From positions 1,013,358 through 1,077,357 of the forward strand of contig VZTI01003805.1 of NCBI GenBank assembly GCA_013397865.1: a stretch of 64,000 nucleotides of DNA, written 5' to 3'. Shown piece by piece: positions 24,651 through 35,272 of this stretch (positions are counted from its first letter, which is position 1; every line of letters starts with the position of its first letter). This stretch comes from Struthidea cinerea (taxonomy: Eukaryota; Chordata; Aves; Passeriformes; Corcoracidae). Position numbers and translations under genes: made by a program. Under the pieces are notes generated by a model. The model was given only the letters and a program-made list of their open reading frames with translations. It made no database searches and was not told the DNA's origin.

Positions 24651-27600
24651 GTGAGGGATGAACTGACATCATCTTTGATAAAAATTTAGATCTGATTTAT
24701 GAAGTGGAGAGCCCAAGGTAGAGTACACACAGTACAAATGTACTCCCAGAAGCAATGTAATTTCCCATAAAATCATGCAAAGAAAAAACAGAACAGTAGA
24801 AGAGCTGTGACACTGCAAAGAAAAATGTTTCCATTATTGCAGAGCTAGATGATCAGAAAGTAAGGCACTGCTGATATTTCAGAATTGCCAGGCTGTGTTT
24901 TCAGGCTGTGTTACTTCTACAGAAATAGACGTGATTGCAAAGATTTATTGAATTTTGATCTCAAGTAGTGTTAAAGCAGTGGAATACAAAAGTCCTAATG
25001 CAATAGCATTCTGAAATTCAGTGTGCTCAAAGAGGAAAACTTTATGGTACATGAAAATTGAACAAGAAAAACCGTAAAGTCAAGAAATTAAATTTTTAGA
25101 TTTGAATATAAGTCATTATCCATCTTCATTATGCATATGACTACTGGTAATGTAGAGCATTTTATAAAGTTGGTGAACAACAGGCAGGGAAATCCTGTTT
25201 CAGTTGACCTGGTAGCCAGATTGTTTTGCGTTCATTCAGACAAATTCTGTTCTTTGGATACATATGTAGGATCTTGGCTATTCCAGTGAGCTGTACTGTC
25301 AGTTTTCCTTTACTGACACTGTTATTTGGTGACAGTGTTCTCGTGCTTAACGTAAACACACTATGAAGCTGTTTCCTAGCACACAAGTACCACTTCCAAA
25401 GGAGCTGAGCTTCAGTTCCAACCCAGGAAGTTCCTTTGGGTGCAGACAATGCATCCTGAGAAACTGCACAGGGGTGTTTCAGTGTGGGGTTTTCAGGGGG
25501 CAGGAGGATGGTGCTGTAACACTTCACCTGGAACATGCAGGGGGAATGCCAGGGACTGCATTCTATTAGCTAAACCTTCCCATTGTACAGGCTGACCTGA
25601 AATGTGCCCAAATGTCTGTCCAGGTGATGATAGGTTGCAGTAGTGTAGTATAACTGACACATTTTCTGAAAACAAGGGTAAAAATGAAAATTGAAAGTGC
25701 AAAGGTAAGGAGGAATTTTGCTAACTCTAACTTTTGCATATGAGAAAAGACCCCAAAGAATTCTTTTGTCATTGTACCAATGACATCATTAAGAATCCCA
25801 CATTGCTGCTTCTCACAGCAGTGTGTCACAGGGGTAGGTAAAAGCTGTTTTTAAAAGGCAGTGCATACAAGGAGCAGGTAGAGGTTTCTGGAACCCACTT
25901 GTGTATGCCTAATAGTAAATTCTTTGCTGGGACTTTCCATGAAATAAAGCACTGTACACGTGGTCTGTGGTGCTTAAAAGCATAGTAATTCCTCCCCTAT
26001 GGTTGCCCTCTGAAACCTGGCAATATTTGAGTCACCCCAGTTTCATGGGCTTGGGAAAATCCCTGTTCTACCACCCACTGCTGCTCCAGCGTGTGTGACT
26101 GGCTTCCTTACGGTACTGGCAGTGCAGAGGGAAAACAGAAGACAAGAGATTGTTTTCTGCCTTTTCATGCTTTTTCAAACCTTGAAAACATCTTCATTTC
26201 CTGAAATACAGATGAGGCATAGTGGGTTTTTTAGGTTACTGATGTTGCTTTTACTGCCTGAGCAAACCAACAGTGAGTGCAACAGCAGGAGGCAAAAATG
26301 AAAGGAGCAGCCAGAGAAAGATTGCGGAAGGGTTTCTTTAGGGGGCTGACGGAAGGAAGCTCAGCTGAAAGCTCAGGTCATTTGCTTGACCTTGAGCAGA
26401 AAATGAGAGAGAAAGGTGTTGTGGTGTCAGAAACAAACACACCTGATCCCAGACTGGCACGTGTGACAGCTGCACAGACAGTGGGTTCTGTGGGGCTGTG
26501 TACGTGGTGCTTTGCACATTCAGTGTTGGCAAACTGATGCTGTGAGGTGTTGCTGGGCTCTTCGGACCATGGAGAGTCACCCTTTACCCACCTAAGAAAG
26601 AGCAGTGCAGCAGCAGTTTCTGACACAGTAGTGTTGGACGTTTTTGGGCTGCAGCCTAATTTTCAGATATCTGTAACAGCTCTCTGAGACACTGTCTAAA
26701 CTGTTGCTATTTTTATCTTTTTTTAATGAGAAAGACAAAAGTGGCTCAGGCTGGGGCTTTCTCCGGTCCCTTTGGCAGCATTCCAGCTGTTTCGGCAGCT
26801 GAGCTATTAACTGGCTAGCTAGTCTCCTTTTGCTAATTTTATTCTCTACTGCTGCTAGCTTAAAGACAGGAAAAAGAAGTGTATGCGGGCTGGGACTCAT
26901 GTTAGTCCTCCTCTTTGTTAAAAAATACCCTTCAGTGTGTTCTGACCTTCCTGCACAAGCTTTAAACCCAATCCTCCGTGTTGTGTTTGACAGAGAACCC
27001 TGCGCTTCCTCCTGTTCTTCACAGTCTGTTTGATGTGTTTTGCTTTTAACCTTTCTGGCTCTAAGGAAGCGTAGACAGAACATCTTCACATAATCAATGC
27101 CCAGCTTTGGGGAGGGACTGCACGGGAGAGAGAGGTGCATTTGTGTTCTGTGCTGACAACGGTAGGGTACAACCTCAAGGGGGTTACGCTGGTTTCCTCT
27201 GCAATGCAGATGGTTTACTGAAGCAATTAACAGACAAAACATGGAATTAGGATTAATTATGATGAAGGTAAAAATCAGTCATTGGTTATGTCACAACATT
27301 GACAAAGTTTCTTGGTCAGCAAGACGGATTTATGTTCAGTGCAATGGATTAGAGAAGGCTCGGGGCTACAAGAGCAGGCATTGACTTCGCAGGGTTTGCT
27401 GGCCCAAGTGAGCAGCTTTGTGCAAGGAGCAGCTCCATCTTAAATCATGACACCCTTATTGATCATGAGACAGGATGGAGAGCCCCCTTTAGTGTGTCTG
27501 ACGTTAATGAAGATGTAGGAGGCAAATGTTGTAATTGTTTTGTTCATTCACGTTGAAATATATCTCAGAAAGGTGGCCCAGGATAAAACCACACAGAAAG

Positions 27601-28035
27601 CAGCCAAAATGTGCATCTGCATGCTAGGCTGGCTCAAGGCAGTGCTTTTATATGAGGAATGTGTTTAACCTAAAAAGATTACGTAGGAATAATAATCATG
27701 GTGGTAAGTAAAGGTTTTGAACTGTACAGAATTCAAAAATAAATAGCATTGGAAATAGCTGCAGAAATATCAGCAAGGTTGATAAGGCTGAGCAAAGAAC
27801 AGCAAATTTGGATTAATTTAGTACAAAATTAATTATAAAAGTAGTTATTTCGGTGACTGATATGAGTACATGTTATAGAGAACAACATGTGGATTCAGCC
27901 AATGATAGCTACTAAGATTTTTTTTCTTAAATCCTTACATTTTTAACTTATGTCTGTGCAATATTCCTTAAAAAATACATTATTTTGTACTCTGTACCTG
28001 GTCCCTTAAATACTAATTATTTGCATTTCTCTTAG
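24651..28035 (+). other. CLSTN2: CLSTN2 intron, 3.4 kb
   Basis: This phase-0 intron runs from GTGAGG to TTTCTCTTAG. No exon or transposon was recognised. It contains the longest non-exonic open frame of the window, 216 codons on the minus strand at 26592-27242. That frame looks like a chance frame (see findings). AT-rich sequence fills 27.6-28.0 kb. Confidence 0.88.
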
Positions 28036-28184
28036 TATCACTTCAACCCTTCCCAGTCAGTCCTTGTCATGGAAGGAGATGACATTGAGAATATAAATCA
28101 AGCCCTCCGAAAGGTCTCATACATCAATTCCAGACAGTTTCCTACTGCAGGCGTACGACGTCTCAAAGTCTCATCTAAAGTCCA
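28036..28184 (+). CDS. CLSTN2: CLSTN2 exon: calsyntenin-specific ectodomain, first LR..Y.N..R unit
   Basis: This exon encodes residues 111-160 of the visible part, starting YHFNPSQSVLVMEGDDI and ending KVSSKV plus two bases of a Gln codon (149 nt, phase 0 in, phase 2 out). The centre, INQALRKVSYINSRQFPTAG followed by VRRLKVSS, has the Leu-Tyr-Asn-Arg spacing of cadherin-like beta-sandwich repeats and recurs in weaker form in the exon at 32127. It lies outside the membrane between the LNS domain and the transmembrane helix. The donor is CCA|GTAAGT, a near-perfect consensus. The split codon reads CAA here with the next exon. Confidence 0.97.
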
Positions 28185-29537
28185 GTAAGTTATACTTCAG
28201 CTGAATTGAACAGATTAGTAACATTTTTAATTAATTACTTTTTTCTTTGGCCATGTAAAAAGAATAATTTTGGCTAAATTAAATTGGTGAATCGTACTGC
28301 TTTGTTATTGAACCTAAAGGATTAATTTAATTTACTTTTATGCCAATTTACATGGTGGTTTTCTTTTGATATTATCTTCTTAAGAAACCTTTCTTGTGAA
28401 TGTAATGTACTTGCATTCTCTTTATAGTTTGGGGCATACTATCTGGAGTGAACAGTGCATGTACTGCCATCTTATTTACTTTTAATTTTAAACATTTATA
28501 GTTCCTTTTGAGGATAGCCAGAGCCGTGACTTTTTAATGCAGGCCTGTTCCACCTGACAGAGGACATATCTGCAAGAACAGTATTTGTAGGTGTGCCTGA
28601 AATAGCCTGTGTGTGTCTGTGCCCTCATACTGTCACTGAAGCACTGGCGGAGGGTGTTAAGCAGAGTCTGTGTCCTTCCCTTTCCGTGCAGCAGCAGTGA
28701 CAGAAGCTGCACGATGATGTTTACAGCTGGCCACAGCTGCAGCCTCTCCTGGGCTCCTGGGGCACGGCTCTGTACGGAGCAGGGAAAGCAGGGCTGTAGA
28801 GGGAAAATAAACACCAGTTCTGCCGACTCTCACCTGCTTGTGGGCACAGTTCTTCTGAGGTGCCAGGGTCAGGGCAGTGCTGTGGGCTGACCTCTCTGTT
28901 TGGAGAGCAGTTCCTGATGCAGTCTCACTGGAAGCAGTCCAGTTTGCACGCTCCAGGGCTGGCCCAGGTCCTGTGCCTGGATGAAATGAGGGAGAGTTTG
29001 TCAGGAGATTCACTTCCAAAGCACAGTGCTGATTCAGATGAAAGTGGAAGTACAGGCACCTTTTGTCCCCTGCAAATACTGGAGGGGGCCAAAAAGACTT
29101 CATGATGGGACTAATTTAAATGGCTAATTAGGCCCTTTTAATCACACATGACAAGATAACCGTGTTGTTCTCATTAGCTGTCACTTTCTGAATTTAATGT
29201 TAGGTTTACTAAAGTCAGTTGTTATCTAGTTAACTTTTTTAACCATTTAGTGCTCTGTTAAATGTCAGTTAAACATTAAAACGTTATTCGGATAGCGACC
29301 TTCGGAAAGACCGAGTTTGTCCCTCAGTGTGAGTAGCTGTGAAGGTGGGAAGGGATGAGAGGGACAGAGCTGGCCTGTGTACACAGTGGTACAGGAATAT
29401 GTCCCTGTGTGTGGCAGTGTCCGAGGATGAACTAGACTGATCTGAGAGCCGGGAGCTGGGTTTGGGGCAGTGCCAGCACCACACAGCTCTGATGTGCAAT
29501 GTGTTACATGCAGCTAATGACTAATGTGTTTTTTCAG
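28185..29537 (+). other. CLSTN2: CLSTN2 intron, 1.35 kb
   Basis: This phase-2 intron runs from GTAAGT to GTTTTTTCAG. No repeats were recognised. Its middle (28.6-29.1 kb) is fairly G/C-rich and open on both strands, giving overlapping 93-148 codon frames with no homology I recognise. The block 29110-29290 is AT-rich with several ATTA/TTAA motifs. Confidence 0.88.
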
Positions 29538-29761
29538 ATGTTTTGGTGAAGATGTCTGCATTAGTATCCCAGATATAGATGCCTATGTAATGGTGTTTCA
29601 GGCCAATGAGCCCAAGATTACAATAACTGGCATGGACCACTTTGCTAGACCAGCTGCACAGTTTGAAAGTGAAAGAGGTGTTATTTTGTTACCTGACATC
29701 AGGATCGTCAGCACAGTCACTAAAATGGAGCATCCAGTGGACTTAAGGGAACGTGACAGAG
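29538..29761 (+). CDS. CLSTN2: CLSTN2 exon: calsyntenin-specific ectodomain
   Basis: The largest coding exon visible (224 nt, phase 2 in, phase 1 out) encodes residues 160-235: CFGEDVCISIPDIDAYVMVF, then FARPAAQFESERGVILLPDI, and ending near LRERDR. The CFGEDVC pair of cysteines and the DAYVMV strand are calsyntenin hallmarks. The last dozen residues, before the codon split with the next exon, are the least similar to mammalian CLSTN2 and probably form a flexible linker. The donor is G|GTTTGT at 29762, weaker than the other donors of this gene. The open frame runs on past it for 26 codons, but the resumption of homology at 31394 sets the exon end. Confidence 0.96.
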
Positions 29762-31393
29762 GTTTGTGTCTTTCTTTTAAATATTACTACACTTTTTTTA
29801 TTGTCTCCTCATGTTTTTTAAAGGATGGTGCAAACAAATAACGCAAGGAAGTCACTTCATCAAGATTAATTAGGCCACAGTAATGCTGTACTGAAGAAAT
29901 TCAATTCAACACACTGAAAAATGTGTTAAATGGTGGCAGGTCAGAATGTGCTTCAAAGAAAGCAGATTTTCCATGTAGTGCCCATTTAGTATACTTCAGA
30001 ATAATTCCTTCCTACTCTTTCTTTCATGTTCTGTTACGCAGGGTATTTTCATTAGAATGTCTCTACTTGTAACAGAGTTTTTTTAATTGTGCTGATAAAG
30101 TGAAAAGCAGTAATTGAACAAAAGTTGAAGTTTTAGTCTGCTCTTATGTTTCCAGCTCTGATACTAGCTTATGAGTGATACTGGAGAAAGTAATCTCGTG
30201 CCTCAGTTTCCCACCTATAAAATGTATATATAATCCTTTTAAAATATTTCTTTTCAATGAAGACAGTTTATTCTAATGCTGAGCAATGTGTATATTATTA
30301 TTCAACACTGGATGAATGTTCAAAAGCATAAATCAAGTTTAAAATCATTGTCTATAAAGGAATATTCCTTGTGGATGTTTGTGTGCAAGGCAGATGAAAT
30401 GTCTAGTAATTTGAGGAATCATTCTGAACACTTTGTTGGACTAGAATAAGCAGCAACTAGATGTAGAGAAGAGAAAATGGGTAATAATACGCAAGTTCAG
30501 GGGCGTGGATTTCCTGAGGCCTACAAATTTGACTTGGTCTGTATTTTTGGATATGTTACAGCTGTACTTATAGTTTAGGTACCCAAATTCACTACAGCAG
30601 GAGTTGGAATCCAGGGCGTAAGGCTTTCCTGTCTGTGCCCTCCTTCCTAATACACCCTCTAACATCAAATTAGCAAAATGGGCAGGAAGTTCCAGGCTTG
30701 CAGCGTCTGTGCCCTCAGGGAGCTGCTTAAGCAGTTCTGCCACACACTCTGTGCTAAGTTGATCAGAGAGTTTAAATACTCATTTGATATGCTACTCTTT
30801 CTCCAGTGACAGAATTATTTTTTTACTTGTACGTATTGAAGGACATTCAGTTTATAACTTAATTTCTTTAAGTCATACAGCACAGGATCTTGCTATTTAT
30901 GATAATGCCCTGCTCTTGGATAGATGGCCAGGTCTTTGTAATGCAAATTGTTTATGGGGCATAGAGTAACTGAGAGAATCATCCAAGCATAGATATGTTG
31001 GATGTGTGTTTTTCCAGTTTGGTTTTCCTTGAGAAACCTGGTATCAATACAGCATTGAAACACAGAATTTTTTACATGAATTTATATCCAAGATCAAATT
31101 TCAGTTTTCTACTTCCAGTAATGGTCTTGGTTGCCTTTTACTACAGAGCAATATATTTTCTATCTATCCCACTGGGTGTTTGTAGGCCTTCATCATCACG
31201 GCACCTGAACAGACAGGACACTTCTCTTGATTTGCTTCAAGTGTGCTGGATTTAATATCAGCAAAAACAGTTCAGCCATCTTGGCAAAAATTGAAAGCCC
31301 TGATGCAAAGCACATAAAATAACTGAGCTGGTCTGTGATCATTTATCTTCATTTCCTTCTTTTTTTTTCATGGTCTGTGCCATGGGCTCACAG
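29762..31393 (+). other. CLSTN2: CLSTN2 intron, 1.6 kb
   Basis: This phase-1 intron runs from GTTTGT to GGGCTCACAG. It is AT-rich throughout. Nothing beyond short chance frames was seen and no repeat was recognised. Confidence 0.87.
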
Positions 31394-31564
31394 CCAATAA
31401 GCAAGTGGTGGTAGAGGAAATGCTCCACAACTTGGATTTCTGTGATGTTTTGGTCATTGGTGCAGAACTAGACCCTGAACAAGAGTGTTTAGAACTTGAT
31501 CATGGCGAGCTTCAAGGAAAACATCTAGATGCCACAAATTCCACTGCAGGATATTCAATCTATG
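31394..31564 (+). CDS. CLSTN2: CLSTN2 exon: calsyntenin-specific ectodomain with N-glycosylation site
   Basis: This exon encodes residues 235-292 of the visible part (171 nt, phase 1 in and out): NKQVVVEEMLHNLDFCDVLV, then ELDPEQECLELDHGELQGKH, then LDATNSTAGYSIY. NST at about residue 283 is an N-glycosylation sequon in the extracellular part, also present in mammalian calsyntenin-2 as I recall. The two cysteines (FCDVL and QECLEL) are conserved in the family. The acceptor is CTCACAG with a rather poor pyrimidine tract close by, but a T-run lies at 31360-31369. The donor is G|GTAAGT. Confidence 0.97.
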
Positions 31565-32126
31565 GTAAGTTCATGAAATTTGTTTTCCCTTATTTTGTCA
31601 CACTAATTATATATTGGAATGAAATCTCTAATATGTAAGAAATTAGACAGAAATCTGTGATTTACTACCCATACATATCCCAAGAGTGACTGTATCTTAA
31701 AAAACACAGTTGCTTCTTGATCTCTGGATGTGCTGTGTTTGCCCTTTGGATTCTCAGCATCCCTCCTGCTACTCCTCAAGTAAGAAAAATGGCATCACTG
31801 CTTTCTTTAAATGTGGGGCTCTTGTGGACCATCACAGTGGAACGTGGGAGTGAGGGGATTCCTCACTGTTCCTGTACAGTGCTGGTACAATGGCCATCTT
31901 TTTTCTGATCACTCAGTAATTTATTCTGTACTTTGTTGTTACATCCATCCCTCTCCATTAGGGAGCTACATTCAATTCCAAAAGCTGTTCCCACACGATC
32001 GAGTATCAGGGAATATTTGGTGCCCTGTCATTTGCAGACCATTCTGCCAAGTTCTCTGCTTTCTGTGAGCAGTTGATTTGTTCTGTGTTGCTCAGAGCCG
32101 TGTTCCCCTGCCCTCCCACCCCGCAG
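31565..32126 (+). other. CLSTN2: CLSTN2 intron, 562 bp
   Basis: A short phase-1 intron from GTAAGTTC to CACCCCGCAG. It contains overlapping chance frames and no recognised element. Confidence 0.9.
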
Positions 32127-32272
32127 GTGTGGACAGCATGTTCAGCTACGAGCAGGTGCTGAGGCAGCTCCGCTACCGCAACTGGGGCACCTCGGCCACC
32201 TCCGACAGGAAGTTCAGGGTCAAGTGCTCGGAGCTCAACGGGCGTTACACCAGCAATGAATTCAACCTGGAG
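32127..32272 (+). CDS. CLSTN2: CLSTN2 exon: membrane-proximal ectodomain, second LR..Y.N..R unit
   Basis: This exon encodes residues 292-340: VDSMFSYEQVLRQLRYRNWG, then DRKFRVKCSELNGRYTSNEF and NLE (146 nt, phase 1 in, phase 0 out). It is the most G/C- and CpG-rich exon of the set. YEQVLRQLRYRNW...RKFRVK repeats the pattern of the exon at 28036. The donor GAG|GTGAGC at 32273 gives the junction expected from other calsyntenins (NLE|V). A 24-bp tandem duplication covers this splice site, so the same GAG|GTGAGC donor occurs again at 32297, in frame. Use of the second donor would add eight residues (VSNEFSWE). I chose the first because it restores family length. Confidence 0.95.
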
Positions 32273-32299
32273 GTGAGCAATGAATTCAGCTGGGAGGTG
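32252..32299 (+). repeat. 24-bp tandem duplication spanning an exon-intron border
   Basis: Unit 1 is 32252-32275 and unit 2 is 32276-32299. They differ at 3 of 24 positions, by eye. Each unit holds an AGCAATGAATTCA start and ends GGAGGTG, so each contains a full 5' splice site followed by AGC. The unit length is a multiple of three and unit 2 has no stop codon. Confidence 0.93.
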
Positions 32300-32782
32300 A
32301 GCGACGACCGAGTCGCGTTTTCTGACCTAGCATCGAGGCCAGGTAAAAACTACAGGAGATTGCAGGACCTGCTTAGCAATATGGTCAAAATTAATAGTTG
32401 TTTATAAAAACTATTAACAGCTTAGTAATTGTTAATAAAATTAACAGTTATTTCATAATGTTTAGATAACACCTAAAAGCTGATTAATATAGCGAGAAGA
32501 AAAAGTCACTGAACAGGTAAATCAGAAGAGCCCTGTTCTGTGCCACTTCAGAGTCGACAGCCAGAAAGGTTGGAATACATTTTTCATGCTAGAAATTAGA
32601 AATATATTAAGTGTGTATTTTCAGCTGGCATAAAAAAAGAACTTAATTTGGCCTTTAGGATCTGTGTAATAGTGTTCCTATCTGCTGATGAACTTCATAG
32701 TCCAGTGTAATATATGGAGCCAGCAGGCTTGGAGTATAAAACACTTTTTAGTATCTGGTCTCTTATTTTTCTCTTCTCCCAG
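32273..32782 (+). other. CLSTN2: CLSTN2 intron, 510 bp
   Basis: This phase-0 intron runs from GTGAGC to TTCTCCCAG. Its first 27 bases repeat the preceding exon end. The open frame stays open to 32407 and includes a third possible donor (CCAG|GTAAAA, near 32343). The rest is AT-rich with no recognised element. Confidence 0.87.
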
Positions 32783-32906
32783 GTCAATATCCTACACAGT
32801 TCCAACTCCAACTTCATGGACCATGTAAATCACATGATAGTCCAACCCCAATTTCTCCAGTCTGTTCAGCACCCTGAGGGGAGTGTAAGTGCAGTTCACA
32901 ACTCAG
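32783..32906 (+). CDS. CLSTN2: CLSTN2 exon: juxtamembrane ectodomain
   Basis: This exon encodes residues 341-382: VNILHSSNSNFMDHVNHMIV, then QPQFLQSVQHPEGSVSAVHN (124 nt, phase 0 in, phase 1 out). In calsyntenins this segment lies just outside the membrane and includes the region where sheddases release the ectodomain, so its lower conservation (HSSNSNFMD and the Ser/His-rich end) is expected. DHVNHMIVQPQFLQSVQHPE is the conserved core. The acceptor is TTCTCCCAG and the donor G|GTATGT. Confidence 0.96.
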
Positions 32907-34474
32907 GTATGTGACACCTTCACAGAGACTGCTCACAATGATGCCGGTGTGTCAGTGTTTCCCTTGGGGTCAGCCTGCTCAACAGACTAAAGCCCTGAGG
33001 TCCATTGTTTCAGCTTCTAAAACCTCTCAGAGATCATTGCACGGGTGTGAAAGAAGGTAACATTGGATTCTATTCTGTCCAAGAATGTACTTTGTGATTG
33101 AAACCTGGTATCCTTTTTTAAAGTCTTTGTTAATGGTTTTGTACTGACCCCCACAGTTAAAAAATGTCTCGTTTCTAGTATTGAATGGTATGAAGGGTAA
33201 TATTTATGCTCATATTGCCCTTGTGCATTTGTATTTCTGTAGCATATTAATTTCTACTCACTCCTTTCTAAACAAAAGGAAGAAATTGCATTATTTTTTA
33301 AATGTATAATGCTGTAGTGCCTCTGTTAGCTGCTGTCAAGGCCTCAGTCTGGGCTCTCTGGAGATAAGACAGGTTCATCTATGTGCAGCAGGCATTAGGA
33401 TATATTTTAATTTAATTTTTAGGCTATATGAGTTAAAGTATATACCCAAATCTGAAACCTTTTCAGTGAAGTTAAATCCAGGGCAAAGATACCTGTTTAA
33501 AAGTTGGATTCTGAAATCCTTTTGGCTGAATGATACATATGTAAAGAAGTAAAGCTGATCTAAATTGTAGCCAGTTATAAGTAGCTATATACAGACATGC
33601 TTAGAAAATTACTGTATTTTTTTTTACATTGTACAGACAGTTCACTAAAATAAAACTGAATGTTTAATGGATAAACTATTGCAAACTAGGTTTTTTTGTT
33701 CCTAAATATTGTTTTGATTTCAGACTTCCAGGGCAAGGTAATAAAATGGGTTATGGACTGGGTTATACTATAGCTCCTGGAACTGCAGTACCTCGAGGTA
33801 CATAGAGAGTGGTAGCATTTCTCCACTAACCTAATTATGGAGCTGATTACATGTTCAGAGAGATTTTTGCCTGTGACTAGGCGGAGACAGGGGCTTCTCA
33901 GAGTGCAACTAAACAGCGAGGAAAAATGTCTTGAGTCCTCAAGAGTCTCCCAGGAAGGTTGTAACACAGGCAAACAGGGTGGCAATGCATTATTTTATTT
34001 CTGGGAGCTTGAGATTCAAATCACAAGTGTTTGAAACCTTTATAATATAAGCTTTGAGATGTACATTTTGTTTCGAGTAAGGTTAAGGTCTCAGCTGTGA
34101 TCGGAAGGGGTCAACACACAGGTGAGATAACAGAATTTCACTGCAAAAACACTTGTTCTAAACTAATTGACTCTGCACTTAACTACTTGTCTTCTGTAGT
34201 TAAGTGGCTCAAAGAGCAAAGGTGGGCATGATCACTTTTTAGTTTGTCATACTCAGGATAAGAAATCTATGAGCACCATTTGTGTTTGCTCTGCCTTAGT
34301 GGGTGGGCACTGGTCAACACCTTCTGTCGTCCCAGGCACATGGCAGGTGTCTGTCCTGATTCTCAGTCCCAAGGAGGGAGTGCTGTGGGTTAAAAACTAA
34401 TGCGGTATTTAGTGGGGTTTAGGTGACTTGTTCCACAAATATAACTCCATTCCCTTTCCCACCCTTTGTCCCAG
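32907..34474 (+). other. CLSTN2: CLSTN2 intron, 1.57 kb
   Basis: This phase-1 intron runs from GTATGT to TTGTCCCAG. It is AT-rich in 33.1-33.75 kb. Nothing recognisable beyond chance frames was seen. Confidence 0.88.
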
Positions 34475-34659
34475 TTGTTCCCAGTGTGGCCACGATCGTT
34501 ATCATCATCTGTGTGAGCATCCTCGTGTTCGTCATAACGCTGGGCGTGTACCGGATCCGCACGGCCCATCAGCACAGCTCCGCGGAGCACGAGGGAGCCA
34601 AGGAGAACGAGATGGACTGGGATGACTCTGCTCTCACCATCACTGTCAACCCCATGGAG
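34475..34659 (+). CDS. CLSTN2: CLSTN2 exon: transmembrane helix, first WDDS motif and NPME motif
   Basis: This exon encodes residues 382-443 (185 nt, phase 1 in, phase 0 out). A single hydrophobic helix runs from about residue 386 to 407 (VATIVIIICVSILVFVITLG) and is followed by the positive cytoplasmic anchor YRIRTAHQH. Inside the cell come EMDWDDSALTI, the first WDDS motif that in calsyntenins binds kinesin light chain, and then TVNPME, the motif known in the family to bind the X11/Mint adaptor PTB domain. These link calsyntenin to kinesin-1 cargo transport and to amyloid-precursor handling. The donor GAG|GTACTA at 34660 is weak after position +3. Without splicing the frame adds only VLN before a TGA at 34669-34671. 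Confidence 0.97.
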
Positions 34660-35272
34660 GTACTAAACTGAGGCACAGCATTGTATCCTGGCACTGCCAG
34701 GAGTCACTGGCTGGGCTGGCAGCGGGGTCTGAGCCTCTTTCAGAGTGAAGTTGTTCAGTTGTACGTGTGTACGCTCAGGACCCCGTCGCAGTTCTCAGCT
34801 CTGCACACCTTGCTAAGATGTAATTGAGAACTTCAGATTTGTTGTCATATATAATTACTAAAGAAGATGATGAAGAGCTCTCAGGTACAGCGTCACTCGC
34901 ACTCCATCCATGTCTGTTTGTAGGTACCCAAGATGATACAGTTGCTTTGGTTTTCACCTTTTAATGTAAGCACTTATGCACTAATGGGAGAGGAAATCAT
35001 CAGCCGTTTAAAGAAGCTGATGTTGAAGGTTTAAATTGTGGCGTTGTGGCTAACAAAGATATTGCTTATTGACATTCCATTCTTCTTACAGTAGTTTTTG
35101 AATGTTTGCTACGAGCTTGTATGAGATTTGATGCCTAATGATCACAGAATGATGGAAAGCAGATTTCCCCAGCATGTTAGCATTTCTGAATGCTCATTTG
35201 AGACAGCCACTGGCTGCTAAGAAGGCACCTTTCTGCTACTGTCTCTCTTTCATTTCTTTATGTGTATTGTAG
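34660..35272 (+). other. CLSTN2: CLSTN2 last intron, 613 bp
   Basis: This phase-0 intron runs from GTACTA to TGTATTGTAG. Retention would end the protein after three extra residues. No repeat was recognised. Confidence 0.9.

Noticed and set aside
28657..29105. Frames of 81-148 codons on both strands in the 1.35-kb intron
   Set aside because: They overlap each other on opposite strands, lie between two proven exons and show no known homology.
29524..29841. Open frame that begins before and ends beyond the CLSTN2 exon, as if it were a separate 105-residue protein
   Set aside because: Homology to calsyntenin-2 stops at 29761, at a GT donor, and resumes in phase at 31394.
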